The notes: generated by a model from the letters alone, not told the origin. A stretch of DNA of 64,000 nucleotides from Misgurnus anguillicaudatus (GCF_027580225.2 NW_027395276.1:4075501-4139500); one strand, 5' to 3'. Positions 9,152 through 24,100 are shown, numbered from the stretch's first letter. Program-made: numbers and translations.

Positions 9152-12100
9152 GTATGCGGAATGCTCTGGCTTTTACATTCATATCAGATTCGCATGCGTG
9201 CTTTTATTTCACACGAGTGATGATAAATTATATTAGAAATATTATAGTCAGTATATTAATATTCTAAACACATTTATTATAACGTTACATTATTGTGGTG
9301 GTAATCAAACAGGTAACGGTATTTATTATATAGTAATATAAATAGCCTATATTATGCAGTCGCATGTTATATGTCCAAGTACCATCACAGAATGACGCTA
9401 TAATGCACGTTATGTAAAGAAATAGAGAAAAGAAACACTTCATATAAAAACACTGCACTCTCTTCATATACTATAGGAAAGTGCATCAGGCGTAACATGC
9501 TATTTAAATAATAGTAATTATCATATAGTGTATATGTTAAAGCATAACATCAAATGGTTAATCTTAAATGTATGCACAGCAAACATGGGGTTTGTTCACA
9601 TGTAAAGCATTTAAAAGTGCACATTAATGTCATGTGATCTCGTGTTATCTTGTAGTTCATGTCATACTGCTGATGCGTGTCCTTCACATGAAAGTCAAAG
9701 TGGTCTTGTTTTACTCAAAACTATCTGAATATTTCCTCCGTGTCATTATGTCGTGTGTGGACAGCTGTCCCTGCAGAATGTCCTGTTGAGAATACATGGA
9801 CAGGGGGTCTCTCTCAGGTCCTGTACTTTCCCTCAGGGCTCTTCTGTACCGTGTAGTGTAGCAGACTTCACATTCGACCAGTAATCCTGTTTTTACCTAC
9901 GGTTTTCCACACTCAGCATTCCTGTTCATGAGGGATTTAGACTGTAATCCGGCTTCACGTTAAAGCGTCTCCAGGTCCTTTCTGCAGGTCTGACTTTGGA
10001 TGCACTGGTGGAAATATTTGACGTCTCTTTGAAAGAGAAGTTTTTGTTATTGTTTACCCCCCTCAGTTGTAGTTTGTTGATGTGTTTGTGTGGGTTTATC
10101 TACAGTCAATGGCATTTGGCTGTCTCTTTCTCCTATTGTCCTATTTGAGTCAAGCTTATCAAACTTCACATCATTCTCTCAAAGATCAGAGTCAGATTTG
10201 GATAAATAACTTCACTTACATCTCCACAGAAGCATATCAGGGAAGTAGAGGAAGGAAATGGGTTTTTTTTGGGGGGGGGGGGCTGAGCTATAGGACTGAA
10301 AACATGTTTTGGGTCTAAAGTTACTAAGGGAAATAAACATTTATTACAGTTGCGAGACCTGTTTGCCTGCTCGTTCAGTTATTGAGAATTGAACTGTGTA
10401 CCAGACATGCTCATACCTGTATAAGAGCTTTAGATTAAAAACACAACTACATTTGATGTGTTTACAACAATCACGCTCAAACCTACATAGATCAGCTGAG
10501 TTTAAAGTCTCAAAAGTTAAAATGTACTTTATTAACCCACAGTCCAGGTCTGTGAACATTATTTCAAAAGAGACCAAAAGGGCTTTATCTCTTCGATTGG
10601 CTCATGTCATTTCGGCCTTTTATTTTAGGGTTAATGTTAACTAATGTTACACATTGCTTTATGTTAGTGTTATAGGTGATGCAGCCCTTTTATAATGATG
10701 ATATAGTTTTGTAACTGTTTTTCGTAAAAATACACAAAGTGAGTGATTTTTGACCTCCATGTCTTCAGTATTGTGTCTACTGCTGATAGAGGAGTAAATC
10801 TCCCACAATTCACTGCAAAATTATGGTTATTTCATTAATTAATTAGAGAGTCAGATCATCTAATGGATAAACTTTACATTGTTGTCTAGTTGAGTATAGT
10901 GTTGTATTTTTGAAGTAAAATGGCTTAATTGTTATGGTTCATATCATGAAATCTGACTTTTTCCATGTTTAAAGGGATAGTTCGGCCAAAAACGATATTA
11001 AACCCATGATTTACTCACCCCCAAGCTGTCCGAGTTGCATATGTCCATCGTTTTTCAGACAAACACATTTTCGGATATATTAGAAAATATTTTAGATCTT
11101 TCGTTTGATTAAATGTAATGTTATGGGGTCCAGCAAAAGTCCACGACCTTCAAGTCCAAAAAAAGTGCGTCCATCCTTCACAAATTAAATCCAAACGGCT
11201 CCAGGATGATAAACAAAGGTCTTCTGAGGGTAATCCGTGCGGTGTTGTTGTAGAAATATCCATATTTAAAATGTTATTAACGTTATAAACTACCTTCCGG
11301 TAGCGCCGCCATTTTGGAGTGATGCGCATTCAGGATGAGAGCTTACGCAGCGTACAGAGTTTCTCTGCTGCTGCTCTGTGCCCCGCCCTCCGAATTTGTC
11401 ATACGTCACTAAGAAAAGTGCGTACACTACGCTAATATTCTCTCCTGAGTCTAAGATGGCGGCGCTACCGGAAGGTAGTTTATAAAGTTAATAACATTTT
11501 AAATATGGATATTTCTACAACAACACCGCACGGATTACCCACAGAAGACCTTTGTTTATCATCCTGGAGCCGTTTGGATTTAATTTGTGAAGGATGGACG
11601 CACTTTTTTTGGACTTGAAGGTCGTAGACTATTGCTGGACCCCGTAACATTACATTTAATCAAACGAAAGATCTAAAATATTTTCTAAAATATCCGAAAA
11701 TGTGTTTGTCTGAAAAACGATGGACAACACATGATAGACACACGAAGGGCATGCAGGCCAACAATGAGGATCAAAGAAGAGAGTTGTTTTGTGAATGTTA
11801 TGTAAGAGGTCACCTGAGGTCAAAGGTTAAATGTTGTACAGTGTGAATCTCAGAGACGTTCTTGTCTGCAGAATACAAACACATGTTGTAGTTTTGTTTC
11901 ATTGATGTTAGGACTGTATGATGATCTTCTTACATGACATGAGACTCACAGTAAGAGCTCTTTGATGTATACTGAGACTGCCTGTCAGCGGCTGATATCT
12001 GATTCGTGTTGATTGATGTTTATGTGTAGATTGTGTTTTAGATATTCTGCTTGTTTTGCATTTGGGCATCTTTACATAAAACCTTTAACTTCTTGTCAGA

Positions 12101-15100
12101 TGAACCGTGCCAGAGAATGTGTTGAGATGTGTTGAATGTGTTTACAAACTGAGAATATTTATTTAACCAGGTTAAAAATTAATGATGTCACACTTTAGTA
12201 CACAACAGACTCAATACAAGAGCTTCTTTCATTTTTCCTACAAAACTCCAAAAGGAAACAAACAAGATCTTATTAACATCTCGAGCAGTGAGATTAACTG
12301 GAGAAAAGTAAGTAAGTAAGTAAGTAAGTAAAATTTATTTATATAGCACTTTTCACAGATAGAAATCACAAAGTGCTTTACAGTAAAATATAATAAAATA
12401 ATAAAAGTCCCAAAATATTCTCTAATGTGTCTCCTTTGGAGTTTCATATCTCGGTTGTGTTTCAAACTGTGCTCAGATTTGCCAAAATGTGAGCCAAAAA
12501 ATACTGTTATGTGTGTCCCGTGCCAAAAGTAACACAGACAATCAATGCAAATAGACAAAACCATCATCATGTGCACTTTGTGCAGATCATTTCTTTCAAT
12601 AATCTCAATAATATGAAGTGAAATATTTATCATCATCATATGATAATCTGAGCAGTGTGCTTTAAAACTTTTGTAGTCTTGCTTTTACTGTGTCAACAAG
12701 TGTCTTTCTTATGAATTTGAAGGGGAGACATCATCAGAGAGATAATTAGAGATGTCTATCCTTAAATTAAACATAATTGAGATTTTGTTTGATCATACAG
12801 TATGAGCAGTAAATACATGAGATTTGTGTATGTTTTACAGTGTGTGAATAAAGAGTTTTATCAGCTCTTTATGAGAGACGCCCGTCAGACCAGCGTGCGT
12901 GTCTTCAGGTTTATAAGAGTGTAATGTGAGATGCAGGTTGCCATGGCGTCCACAGTGACCAGCTCATGTGTCCGTGTGCTATTGTAGATGAACATGTGAT
13001 GTGACATCATCACGTGTGGATGTGTGAATGTCTGCTGTATGTGGTTAATAGAGCGATGTAGGTGCTTGACATGTTATTGTTATTTCATCATAATCTGCAC
13101 CTGCTAGGGTGTTCTGATTGTTGCTAAGGGGTTTCTATGGCTTTGCTAGGTTGTTCTGAGTGGTTGCTAGGGCATTACTAGGATGTTCTAAGTAGTTGCT
13201 ACAGGTTCTGTGTGGTTGCTACAGGTTCTGGGTGGTTGCTTGGATGTTCTGCTTAGGTGGTTGCTAGGGCGTTGTTAGGGTGTTCTGAGTGGTTGCTACA
13301 GGATCTGGGTGGTTGCTAGGGTGTTTTGCTAAAGTGGTTGCCAAGGCATTGCTAGGGTGTTGTGAGTGGTTGCTAGGGCATTACTAGGATGTTCTAAGTA
13401 GTTGCTACAGGTTCTGTGTGGTTGCTACAGGTTCTGGGTGGTTGCTTGGGTGTTCTGCTTAGGTGGTTGCTAGGGCATTGTTAGGGTGTTGTGAGTGGTT
13501 GCTAGGGCATTACTAGGATGCTCTAAGTGTTTGCTAAAGGTTCTGTGTGGTTGCTACAGGTTCTGGGTGGTTGCTTGGATTTTCTGCTTAGGTGGTTGCT
13601 AGGGCATTGTTAGGGTGTTGTGAGTGGTTGCTAGGGTATTACTAGGATGTTCTAAGTGTTTGCTAAAGGTTCTGGGTGGTTGCTTGGGTGTTCTGCTTAG
13701 GTGGTTGCTAGGGCATTGTTAGGGTGTTCTGAGTGGTTGCTAGGGCATTACTAGGATGTTCTAAGTAATTGCTAAAGGTTCTGTGTGGTTGCTTGGGTGT
13801 TCTGCTTAGGTGGTTGCTAGGGCATTGTTAGGGTGTTGTGAGTGGTTGCTAGGGCATTACTAGGATGTTCTAAGTGGTTGCTAAAGGTTCTGGGGGGTTA
13901 CTAGGGTGTTCTGCTTAGCTGGTTGCTAGGGTTGTGCTAGGGTGTTCTGAGTGTTTGCTAGGGCGTTACTGGGATGTTCTAAGTGGTTGCTAAAGGTTCT
14001 GGGTGGTTGCTAGGGTGTTCTGCTAAAATGGTTGCTAGGGCATTGCTAGGATGTTCTGAGTGGTTGCTAGTGGGTTGTTAGGGTGTTCTGTTGAGGTGAT
14101 TGCTTTCTGGTTTAAGTCAAAATAGTCTACCCCTGAATCTCTCTTGATGGTCTGGTCTCTATATATTCCCTGGGTCTCTCCTTCAGTGTAAGTTTATGAG
14201 ATTTGTCACCGGGTTTCTGTTTGCCAGGTTCATTTAAATCATTAACCATAAGTACAAGCAGTAAAATGTTATTCTTACCTGAACAAACCTAACCTGGGGA
14301 CTGTGACTATGTTTTCTTTGTGTAATTGTTTTAAACAATTGATTTGGTAGCAGTTGTTAGATATCAGAGATTTACAGTACCATGAGATTACTGAGCAGAA
14401 TTGATCCACTTTAAATACAAGTCCAGGTCTCGATACTCATCAGAATAAAACCATTGAGTGTGTTATCAGTACAGCAGTATTGTGAGATTAATTGTGAGAT
14501 CAGACAGTCTTTTCTTTATCTGTAAGCAAAGCCTGACATTGACATTGGTATGATGTTTTGACGTGTGTCTGAGCTTCACACAGCGTTTTTTATTTCTGTC
14601 GTGTTGCGTCTGTGTGCTGATGCCAAAGGCTGAAGTCTTGCTTTACATAAGACTTACATAACTAAACAACTGAGTTTAATAGAGCTGAGCAGAAACCCGT
14701 CCAACTCACACTTACTCTAACTATCAAAACATGATCCACACACATACAACATGACATGACCTTCATGATGTTGCACTTTCATAGCTTAACCTAATTCAGA
14801 AGAAACATTTAACTTACTTAAATCTAACTTACACCTCCTTTAACAAACGTGCACTTGCAGACCATTTTAAACAATAAACTGACACAAAGGCATTAATTAG
14901 TATCATTCCACATTAAGGGTGTAACGGATCACAAAACTCACGGTTCGGATCACATTACCGTTTTTAAGGCACGGATCGGATAATTTTTCGGATCAGCAAA
15001 AAAAGGGGTGGGAAAAATCTAATAAGGACAAATAAAGAAATTACAAACATTTATAAAAAAGAATATAGTTGCACATTAAGTAAGGTTAAAATTAGCATTA

Positions 15101-18100
15101 GGAATCGAATCAACTGAATAATAACACTGTCTTTATTGTATAAATGAAATATATTATTATTTTTTTGGAGCTACAGAAGTGATTTTGTATTTGTCTTGGG
15201 TTGTTCAATTAACATTAATGTAGTGCTGGGGTAAACGACTATTTATTAAACGATTAATCTGTCGACTATTTTTCCGATTAGTCGACTAATCTAACGACTA
15301 ATTGGATGATTCATCTAACGATTAGTTTCTGTTGCTTGATTAATAAAAACCATAATGTATATCAAAAAAATGCCAAAAACATTCTTAATTATATACTTTA
15401 AACGTTGTATCAGCGATTTCAGGCCAGAGGGTGGCCAAAGCTACTTTAGGGGGTCCATAGTCCATGAAAGAAAATGATGTGTAACCATGTATCAAGAAAG
15501 CATGAAATTAGGGCTGCAGCTATCGATTCTTTTTGTAATCGATTAATCTAGCACTGAATCGATCGATTAATCGAGTAATCGGATAATTTTTTTGTGTGTT
15601 TTTAAACAACCAAAACAAATAATGCATAACGAAAATGACTTGGCTGTAAAATGTTCAAGCATTTGGCTTTTATTTCTAAAAAAAAACAGAGGTATTTGGC
15701 TCCAAGAAATAAGCCTATTTATTTCAATTTTTTACCCATTTAGTGTTTATAAGTGCCAGTGCCAACAATTAAACACTTTAATTTATTAATATGCACAACA
15801 GGTTTCATGCTGTAATCTAGCCCTGACATCAAAGTAAATATCTGGTTTATGTACATTTCTACACCTGCAGCATTTACCATTAGGCTTTTAACATATAATA
15901 TATCATTTCTGGGGTGAGCCTATTTGCTATGGTAACAACCTGTGTGTATGCGCGCACGTGCACTTGTGTTTGTGCGTGTGCACGCGTTCTGTGCGTGAGG
16001 AAGAGTTACACCCCAGTCAGACGTTCAGTTGCTTCATTGCATTTTGGTACTGCAGAAATACATACATTACTTTTCAATAGAACGCTGCATTTGGTTTGCA
16101 TCACTTGCATTGCGGTGCATTTTAGGTTAAGAATCCGCTCGAAAAATCACAACATCACGTCCCGCTGTATACAGTGAATGCATGCTGAAATTATTGTTGC
16201 GTGGCTACATAAGTTTAAGCATATGTGATGCATCGCGCGATCGGTCTCTCGCGTGAGAGAGAATAACTTATGCTAAACTCCAATAAAACAGAGATTATTA
16301 TTATTGAACAAAATATGTCAGATTACAAGTTGCCCATATATGATTGCACTGTGGTGCCGTTTTTTGGTACACACACCTGTAGTGCATGCGTGTGTGTCAA
16401 GGGGTTCTTTTTTAATCTATACTGTCCTGCAATTGAACGTGAATACGTTTACTCCTTAAAAACATCAAAGCTAAACATCATATCTAGTCAAACCGCATAA
16501 CGACATCGCTACAAATACAGTATGGGATTAAAATCAGCGGAAGCTATGTTACCTTGTTTCATCGACGCTTGGTGAAACAGCAGTGAATGTTTTCAGTTCA
16601 GATGCTGAATGTAATGATCCCAAACTTTAGACAGTCTCTCTCTCTGCCGTTTATGGACATATTCGCTCCGCCATCGCGCCAACTAAATTCAAAATGAACC
16701 ACGCGCTATGATGTGCTTCCTGAACATTGAACAACGGTCCGTGTGAATCAGATCTTGGCGCGTGTAGTGCGCGTCATAGGAATTTAACGAGGCTTCGAGG
16801 CAGAATTTTTGCCTCGAGGAATTTTTTGAATCGAGTAACTCGATGAATCGTTTCAGCCCTACATGAAATAATGCATTATTAAATGTAAACATAATAAGGA
16901 AGAATTTTAAACATTTCTGCTGTATTTCTGTTAAAGGGATTCACCCAAAAATGAAAATTCTGTCATCATTTACTCACCCTTATGTTGTTCCAAACCTGTA
17001 TAAGTTTATTTTATTTTGATAAACACAAAATAAGATATTTTGATAAATGATGGTAAGCACACAATTAATGGTATATCCATTAAATTCCATCATGTTGTTT
17101 TTATTCCTACTGGAAGTCAATGGTTACAATCAGCTGTTTGCTTACCATAATTTACCAAAATATCTTTTTTGTGTTCATCAGAAAAAAGAAATTCGTACAG
17201 GTTTAAAAACAACATTTTTCAGAATTTTCATTTTGTGTGAACTATCCCTTTAATGAAGCAAAAGATCAGAAAATCTAAACTTTATGATAAACCTTGAACT
17301 TATTTCAAATAGCAGAGCTAAAAAAATTTTTTAAAGTAAAGTAATCTTTATTTACGAAGATGCAAAAGTTTTCTTTTTTGATATTCAATTAACTTTAATG
17401 ACAGAGACAGATTATGCTTAATATCAGCCTATAAGACCGAATGCAATACAATGTTTATTCGTTTAAGACGTACAGTAACCAAATGTTTACTCTGAAAATC
17501 ACACAGACAGCTATTTTGACATATGAGCATTTGTCCGTTTAATCCAATAAGACGCGAACATGAAGTCGTTTGGCTGTGCACGTGCGCTATCGGATATGCG
17601 CGTCGCGCTTTCAAGTTCAATGCAATCCAGTCCCATTAACAATCATACAGAAGCCTAAAAGATAGACACGGTGCTGGGTTTTGTTGTAAAACGAATGCCA
17701 ATCGACATTATTCAGTCCACATGAAAATGTACGACTTCACTTACATCATTTTAAAGACATTCCAATCACTGACGTGTGACTGTTGTGAGGTTTGACACTG
17801 GCTTTTTCTACCTAACAACAGCCATCCCCTGTTGGTGATTGGTTGGAAAACTTTATTTTGGTTTTGAGTTTGTGTGCAGATCTCAGAGCCCAGGCTGCCT
17901 ACAGAGACGCGATTTTTGACAGCGTGCTTATGAGACGGGCAGCTAGCAGATCGTTACGAAAGATTAGACGAATGTGATCATTCATTTTTATGGGCCTTAA
18001 ATTGAATGTTTAATGTTTTGGTCTCATACGTGCGTGCGTGTGGCGAGCAGGTGGCGAGCTGTGTCGAAGCATCGACGCAAAAATATGACGTCGACGGAAT

Positions 18101-21100
18101 TTTGCCGTCGATGCGTCGACGTCATCGACGCGTCGCCCCAGCCCTACATTAATGACACAGACTTGAGTAGGTTAATTAACGTTACTGTCTCTTTAAGATA
18201 AGCTTGGACCTGGTTTTTTACTCTAATCCAGTGTTTCCCAACCCTGGTCCTCGGGCACCCCCTCCCAGAAAGTTTTAGATGTCTCCTTATTTAACACACC
18301 TGAATTAACTTATCAGCTTGTTAGGGAGACATGTTTACCATTTTGGAAGGAGGCTGATGAGTCGAATCAGGTGTTTTAAATAAGGAGACATCTAAAACTT
18401 TCTGGGAGGGGGTGCCCGAGGACCAGGATTGGGAAACACTGCTCTAATCTATACATACACACTTAAGACATAAAGAAATTTTTTTATTATAAAAAAGAAT
18501 TCAGTGGAGATCATTTTGTTTGTATGTGCCCTGTCAAGAACAGAAAGATTTTATGTTCACTTGCATTTTGAAACGCGTCTCTCCGTGTGTGTACTTTTGA
18601 GTGCTCTTAAGCGTGTGCACACACAGACGGAGGAGGAATTCCAAACTGTGCTTCGTAAAGGAGATGCAGCATAAACAGTCGGTCCACATAAAGTTTTGTT
18701 TTTCATTTCATTGTGTATTTTATGGATTACATTTTGAGACACAGTATTGCAACTCTCTCTAAAAGTCAAGAGTTTTGAATCTACTGATCTTTGAAGGGAT
18801 GATCACGTCTGACTGGAGCTGGACCGGACACATTCAACCGCATGTGCATACAGAAAGCTGCTCACCTTTTTGCAGTGAATAGTTTAAAATCACTTGAGTG
18901 TTAACATGTACAAGCCTTTGAAACACAATGCTGAAATGATAAACGTTCCCTATTTAAATTTTCGTATTAATCCGCGAATTGCATGCGAGTCGAACCGTGG
19001 GTCGTGATCCGTACGGATCATGGATCAACTGCGGTCTGTTACATCACTATTTCACATACAACATGAAATACATACTGAAAGATCCTCTTTTTCCACACTT
19101 GTAAACACTGGAGAGGTCGTTTCACATACATCATGCGTGACCTTTTCATTTATTTACGTAATACGTAAGGTCGCCCTGGTGCATCACACGGCTAGTGCAA
19201 GACGGAAAGTTGTGGTTTAAAAACACATATTTTTTATTTTTTGAGGCAAAAATGACAATGGTTTGGCTAGATAAGACCCTTATGCCTCAGTTGGGATCGT
19301 TTAGAGTCCTTTGAAGCTGAATTGAAAGTGTAAACTGATGAGGTCCACTATATGGAGAAAAATCTTGATGTGTTTTCCTCAAAAAACTTTATTTCTTTTT
19401 GACTGAACAAAAAAGACAAGCATCTTGATGACATGGAGGCGAGTAAATTAACTGGCTTTTGTTTTCATGAACATGGGGTGGGTGATTCTCACAAAAACTT
19501 GGTTTTAAAAATGTCAAGCATGAAAATGTAAAAATTGCTTACATTTACTTTTTTTCCCACCAGACATTGAAAAACAAAGTCTGGAGTAAATGGGAACATT
19601 AATTTAAAAACTTGTACTTATCATTTAACACTTTTTGTAACATAATTTAAAAAATTTGTCCTAAAAAATCTCATTACCGCAACAGTCAGAAAACATCAAC
19701 ACTGACATAATTTCAAAATGACATGACAAACCTGAAAGAACATAATTTGGAGATTCTGCACATGCATTTAAAATCAAAGTATTATGCTTCTATTAATTAA
19801 ATTAACATTTAATAAGCATCTGTTGCGGTAATGATAATCTAAATGTCGTGTAAGCATTCTGACAAGACAATATTTCAAATTAACTGTAAAAAAAATGATC
19901 TTACTGTTGTGATATGTGATTTAATTATGTATTGTGACCACCGGAAGTGTTTGTAAATAACGTATGTCATGGTGATGGTTAAAAGTATTTCCGGTTGCAC
20001 CTTTTGATCAGTAAAACAGAACCAGGTGATTGAGAAGCATGAACGACTCTCTGGCGTCTTATTTTGTCACACGTAACATGGTGTCAGAAGTGAAAGAGTA
20101 AAAGACGGATTTAAAATTCGCAATATGGAAGGATTAAAACCTCCTGCAGGACTTGATTTGCGTCATGGGAACCTATCAGAAAACTGGAGAAGATTTCGAC
20201 AAAGGTTTGAATTATATTCAGTGGCAAGTGGCTATGCCACGAGAACTGCAAAAGTGCAATCATCCCTTTTTCTTCATGTTGCGGGTGAAGATGCAGTTGA
20301 AGTTTATAATACTTTTACTTTTGAAAATGATGATGAAAAATATAACTTGGTGAAAATAATGGAGCAGTTTGAGACATACTGTAATCCGAAAAAGAACATT
20401 ACATATGAGAGATACAAGTTTTTTACGTGTGTACAAGGAGAAATGTCGATCAGTCAATATGTAACAGAGCTGAGGAGAAAAGCTAAATCATGTGAGTTTG
20501 GAGAGTTGGAGGAATCTCTTATAAGAGACAGGCTTGTCTGTGGCATCAACTTAGACTCTTTAAGAGAGAGACTTTTAAGAGAAAGTGAAGCAACTCTTGA
20601 AAAGTGTGTGCAAATATGTATCGCGTCGGAAACGACGAAAGCACAGATGCAACAAATGCATGAGGAGAAAAAAGCGCAACTCACTATGACTGAGAGCAGA
20701 CACATTGATGCAGTAAAGCAAAAACAATCGTGTAAGAATGAGTGGAAAACAAAGACCAAAACAGAGAGAGCATGTTTCAAATGTAAAAGATGTGGAATAG
20801 AACATTTACCACGTAGTTGTCCTGCGTTTGGCAAACAGTGTAGAAATTGTGACAAAATGAATCATTTTGCAAAGATGTGCAGGTCTAAGAAAGTGCATGC
20901 TGTTGCAGGAAACGTCACAGAATTATGTGATGACTTATTTGTGGGAATAGTACAGGCACAGTCACTGAAGTACACAAAAGCATCACTTAAAGAAGAATGG
21001 ACAACTGATTTAGAAATAGGAAAAACCTGTGTGAATTTTAAGCTTGATACAGGTGCACAAGCAAATGTCATTCCCTATAGCCTGTTAGAAAAAATGGGCA

Positions 21101-24100
21101 AAAGAAGAATGTTAAAGAACTCAAATGTTAAACTGTCTACATATACAGGAGAGAAGATCTCAGTGAAAGGTCAGTGTGACTTGGCAGTGAAATATAAGAC
21201 TATGCCACTGCTTGTCAGATTTGTTGTGACAAAGAGAGAAGTAAAGCCAGTATTGGGGATTCAAACATGTGAAGAATTAAATCTTGTACAGAGAGTAATG
21301 ATGATTAATGACATGGACATATTCACAGAGTATGCAGACGTGTTTGAAGGCATGGGGTGTTTAGAAGGAGAACATTCTATCAGAGTGGATGAAAACGTTA
21401 CTCCAAAGGTACACCCACCAAGAAAAATACCAGTTGCCATGAGAGAAAGGCTTAAAGCTGAGCTTGAAAGAATGGAAAGAATGAAAGTGATAAAGAAAGT
21501 TGAAGAGCCCACAAAATGGGTGAATCCTTTTGTGATAGTGGAGAAGCCTAATGGCAGTCTGCGGATCTGTTTAGATCCTCGTGACCTTAATGCAGCAGTG
21601 ATGAGAGAGCATTATCAATTGCCAACTGTTGATGAGATCACATGTAGATTGCCCAAAGCTAAATATTTTTCAGTGCTTGACGCCAGCTCAGGCTTTTGGC
21701 AAATTAAACTGGATGATGCTAGCTCTCGTCTTTGTACTTTTAATACACCATTTGGACGTTATCGTTTCCTTCGTCTTCCTTTTGGAATTAATTCAGCTTC
21801 AGAAGTGTTCCACAAAAAGGTACAGCAGTTATTTGAAGGTATTGATGGAGTTGAAACGTATATTGATGACATCCTTGTATGGGCTGAAACAAAAGAGCAG
21901 CATGACGACAGGCTAAGACAAGTGTTAGAAAGAGCACGTGTCAAGAATTTCAGACTAAACAAAGACAAATGCAAGATTTGTCTGGATGAAATAAAGTATC
22001 TAGGTCATATTATAACAAAGGATGGACTGAAACCTGATATGGCTAAACTAGAAGCAGTAAGAAAAATGCCAGTTCCAGAGTGTAAAAAAGATGTGTCTCG
22101 GTTTCTTGGAATGGTGACATTTCTTGCAAAATTTGTACCAAATTTGTCACAGCATACGACTGTTCTACGTGATCTTTTAAGAGATGAAGTTGAGTGGCAG
22201 TGGAAAGATGAACATCAACAGGCATTTGAGAAGTTAAAATTGATGTTAACAGAAACTCCAGTACTCCGCTATTATGATGTGAGTCTACCAGTAACTGTTT
22301 CTGTAGATGCCTCTAAAAGTGGTCTAGGAGCAGTTTTGCTTCAAGAGGATAAGCCTGTAGCATATGCTTCTCGTGCATTGACTGTGACAGAACAACGCTA
22401 TGCTCAAATTGAAAAAGAAATGCTTGCAATAGTGTTTGGTGTAGAACGCTTTCATCAATTTGTTTATGGCCGAGAGATTGAAGTTCAGACAGATCACAAG
22501 CCACTTGAGATAATAATGAAAAAACCACTCAACAGAGCACCAGCTAGAATTCAAAGACTACTCATGAGACTGCAAAAGTATCAGTTGAATGTTAAGTTCC
22601 GTCCGGGAAAGGAAATGCATGTCGCTGATGCTTTGTCAAGAGCATGTTTGGCAGAAACTGAAACTTCAGAGAAAGAGGATATCACAGAAGCTCAGGTACA
22701 TATGCTGCTCACAAATGTGCCTGTGTCTGAAAAGAAGTTAACAGAATTTCAGAGAGAAACAGAAAGGGATGCTACATTGATTAAGTTGTTAAAAGTTGTA
22801 CAGAATGGTTGGCCAAGGAAAATGAAGAAAGTCCCTAGAGAAATTCAAAATTACTGGAATTACAGAGAAGAAATTTCTGCTGTTGATGGTATTCTTTTCA
22901 AGGGAGAGCAAATTATTGTTCCTGCTTCAATGAGAACTGACATGTTACATCGGATCCATGAAAGTCATCTAGGCATCGAAAGTTGTAGAAGAAGAGCAAG
23001 AGAGGTACTCTTTTGGCCTGGAATGTCTAAGAGTATTGAAGACATGGTAAGTCATTGTGAAGTATGCAGTGCGCATAGAAGATTTCAGACTAAAGAGCCA
23101 CTACAGCCTCATAGTGTGCCAGATAGGCCTTGGCAGAAGATTGGAGTTGATTTATTCACATATAATAAAAAAGAGTATTTGATCATGGTGGATTATTTCT
23201 CAAAGTTTATTGAAGTTGATTTGCTCAAGAATGATACCAGAAGTATGACTGTCATCAAATTGCTGAAGTCACAGTTTGCAAGGTATGGGATTCCTGAGGT
23301 AGTAATTTCTGATAACGGACCGCAATTTGCTTCACAAGAGTTTCGCAAGTTCTCTAAAGAATGGGAGTTTCAGCATAAAACAACAAGCCCTCACCATGCT
23401 CAATCAAATGGAATGGTTGAAAGGGCTGTACAAACTGTGAAACGTATGTTAAAAAAGACTGAAGCAGATGAGAGAGATCCATACATTTCATTGTTAAATC
23501 TGAGAAACACACCTTTGGAAACCATAGGAGTCTCCCCTGCACAATTGCTAATGGGTCGGAGAGTGAGAACAAGGTTACCAGCATCAACTGTATTACTTAA
23601 TCCTAAAACAGTTACAGCTTCAGTGAAAGAGTCATTGGAAAATCGTCAGAAAAAGCAGAAGGAAAAGTTTGACTTTGGAACAAAACAGCTGCAGAAACTA
23701 ACAGTAGGAGAAAATGTGAGAGTTTGGCAAAATGGTGTGTGGAATCCAGCACAAGTTACTGCTCTGGCTGAGCAACCAAGGTCTTATGTTGTGGAGACAC
23801 CTGATGGACAATTGTATAGAAGGAATAGGAAATATCTGATGTCCAAGACAGGAGAATACAAAGCAAAGACTGAGGAAGTGGATCAGAGTTTAATTAATGA
23901 CTGCCATGAGACAAGGGCTGTGTTGGATGATAAAGAGACTGCAAGTTCATGTACTGGTCAAATCAAAACACGAAGTGGTAGAATTGTTGCAAAGCCACAA
24001 AGACTTATTGCTGAAATGTAGTTTTGCTATTTGCATATTGGTGATTGATTAATGATACTGGATTGTTTGAAATGTTGTGATTTTATTAGTGTTAAAATAT

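Larger units (their letters stand above)
15221..18146. mobile_element. hAT-like element, 2.9 kb including inner insertions
   Basis: Left end TAGTGCTGGGGTAAACGAC, right end GACGCGTCGCCCCAGCCCTA, with an exact 8-bp target repeat CATTAATG (15213-15220, 18147-18154). No intact transposase was found. It contains the elements at 15509-16861 and 16935-17249. Confidence 0.8.
14924..19050. mobile_element. probable outermost hAT-like remnant around nested elements
   Basis: GGGTGTAACGGATCAC with GGTTCGGATCAC at the left has a degenerate inverted partner near 18990-19050 (GTGATCCGTACGGATCATGG, CTGTTACATCAC). Matching target repeats are not clear, so this outer border is tentative. Confidence 0.4.

Noticed and set aside
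8892..9182. 96-codon ORF opposite pip5k1c exon 1
   Set aside because: A shadow of the CpG-rich first exon and promoter; few stops occur in GC-rich DNA.
12238..12639. 133-codon ORF on the minus strand
   Set aside because: AT-rich intronic sequence including an AAGT microsatellite; no domain pattern.
13090..14110. CRISPR-like array
   Set aside because: Units are directly tandem with no unique spacers, in a vertebrate intron.
20454..20855. ORFs antisense to the Gypsy Gag region
   Set aside because: Shadows of the long Gag-Pol frame, without known domains.
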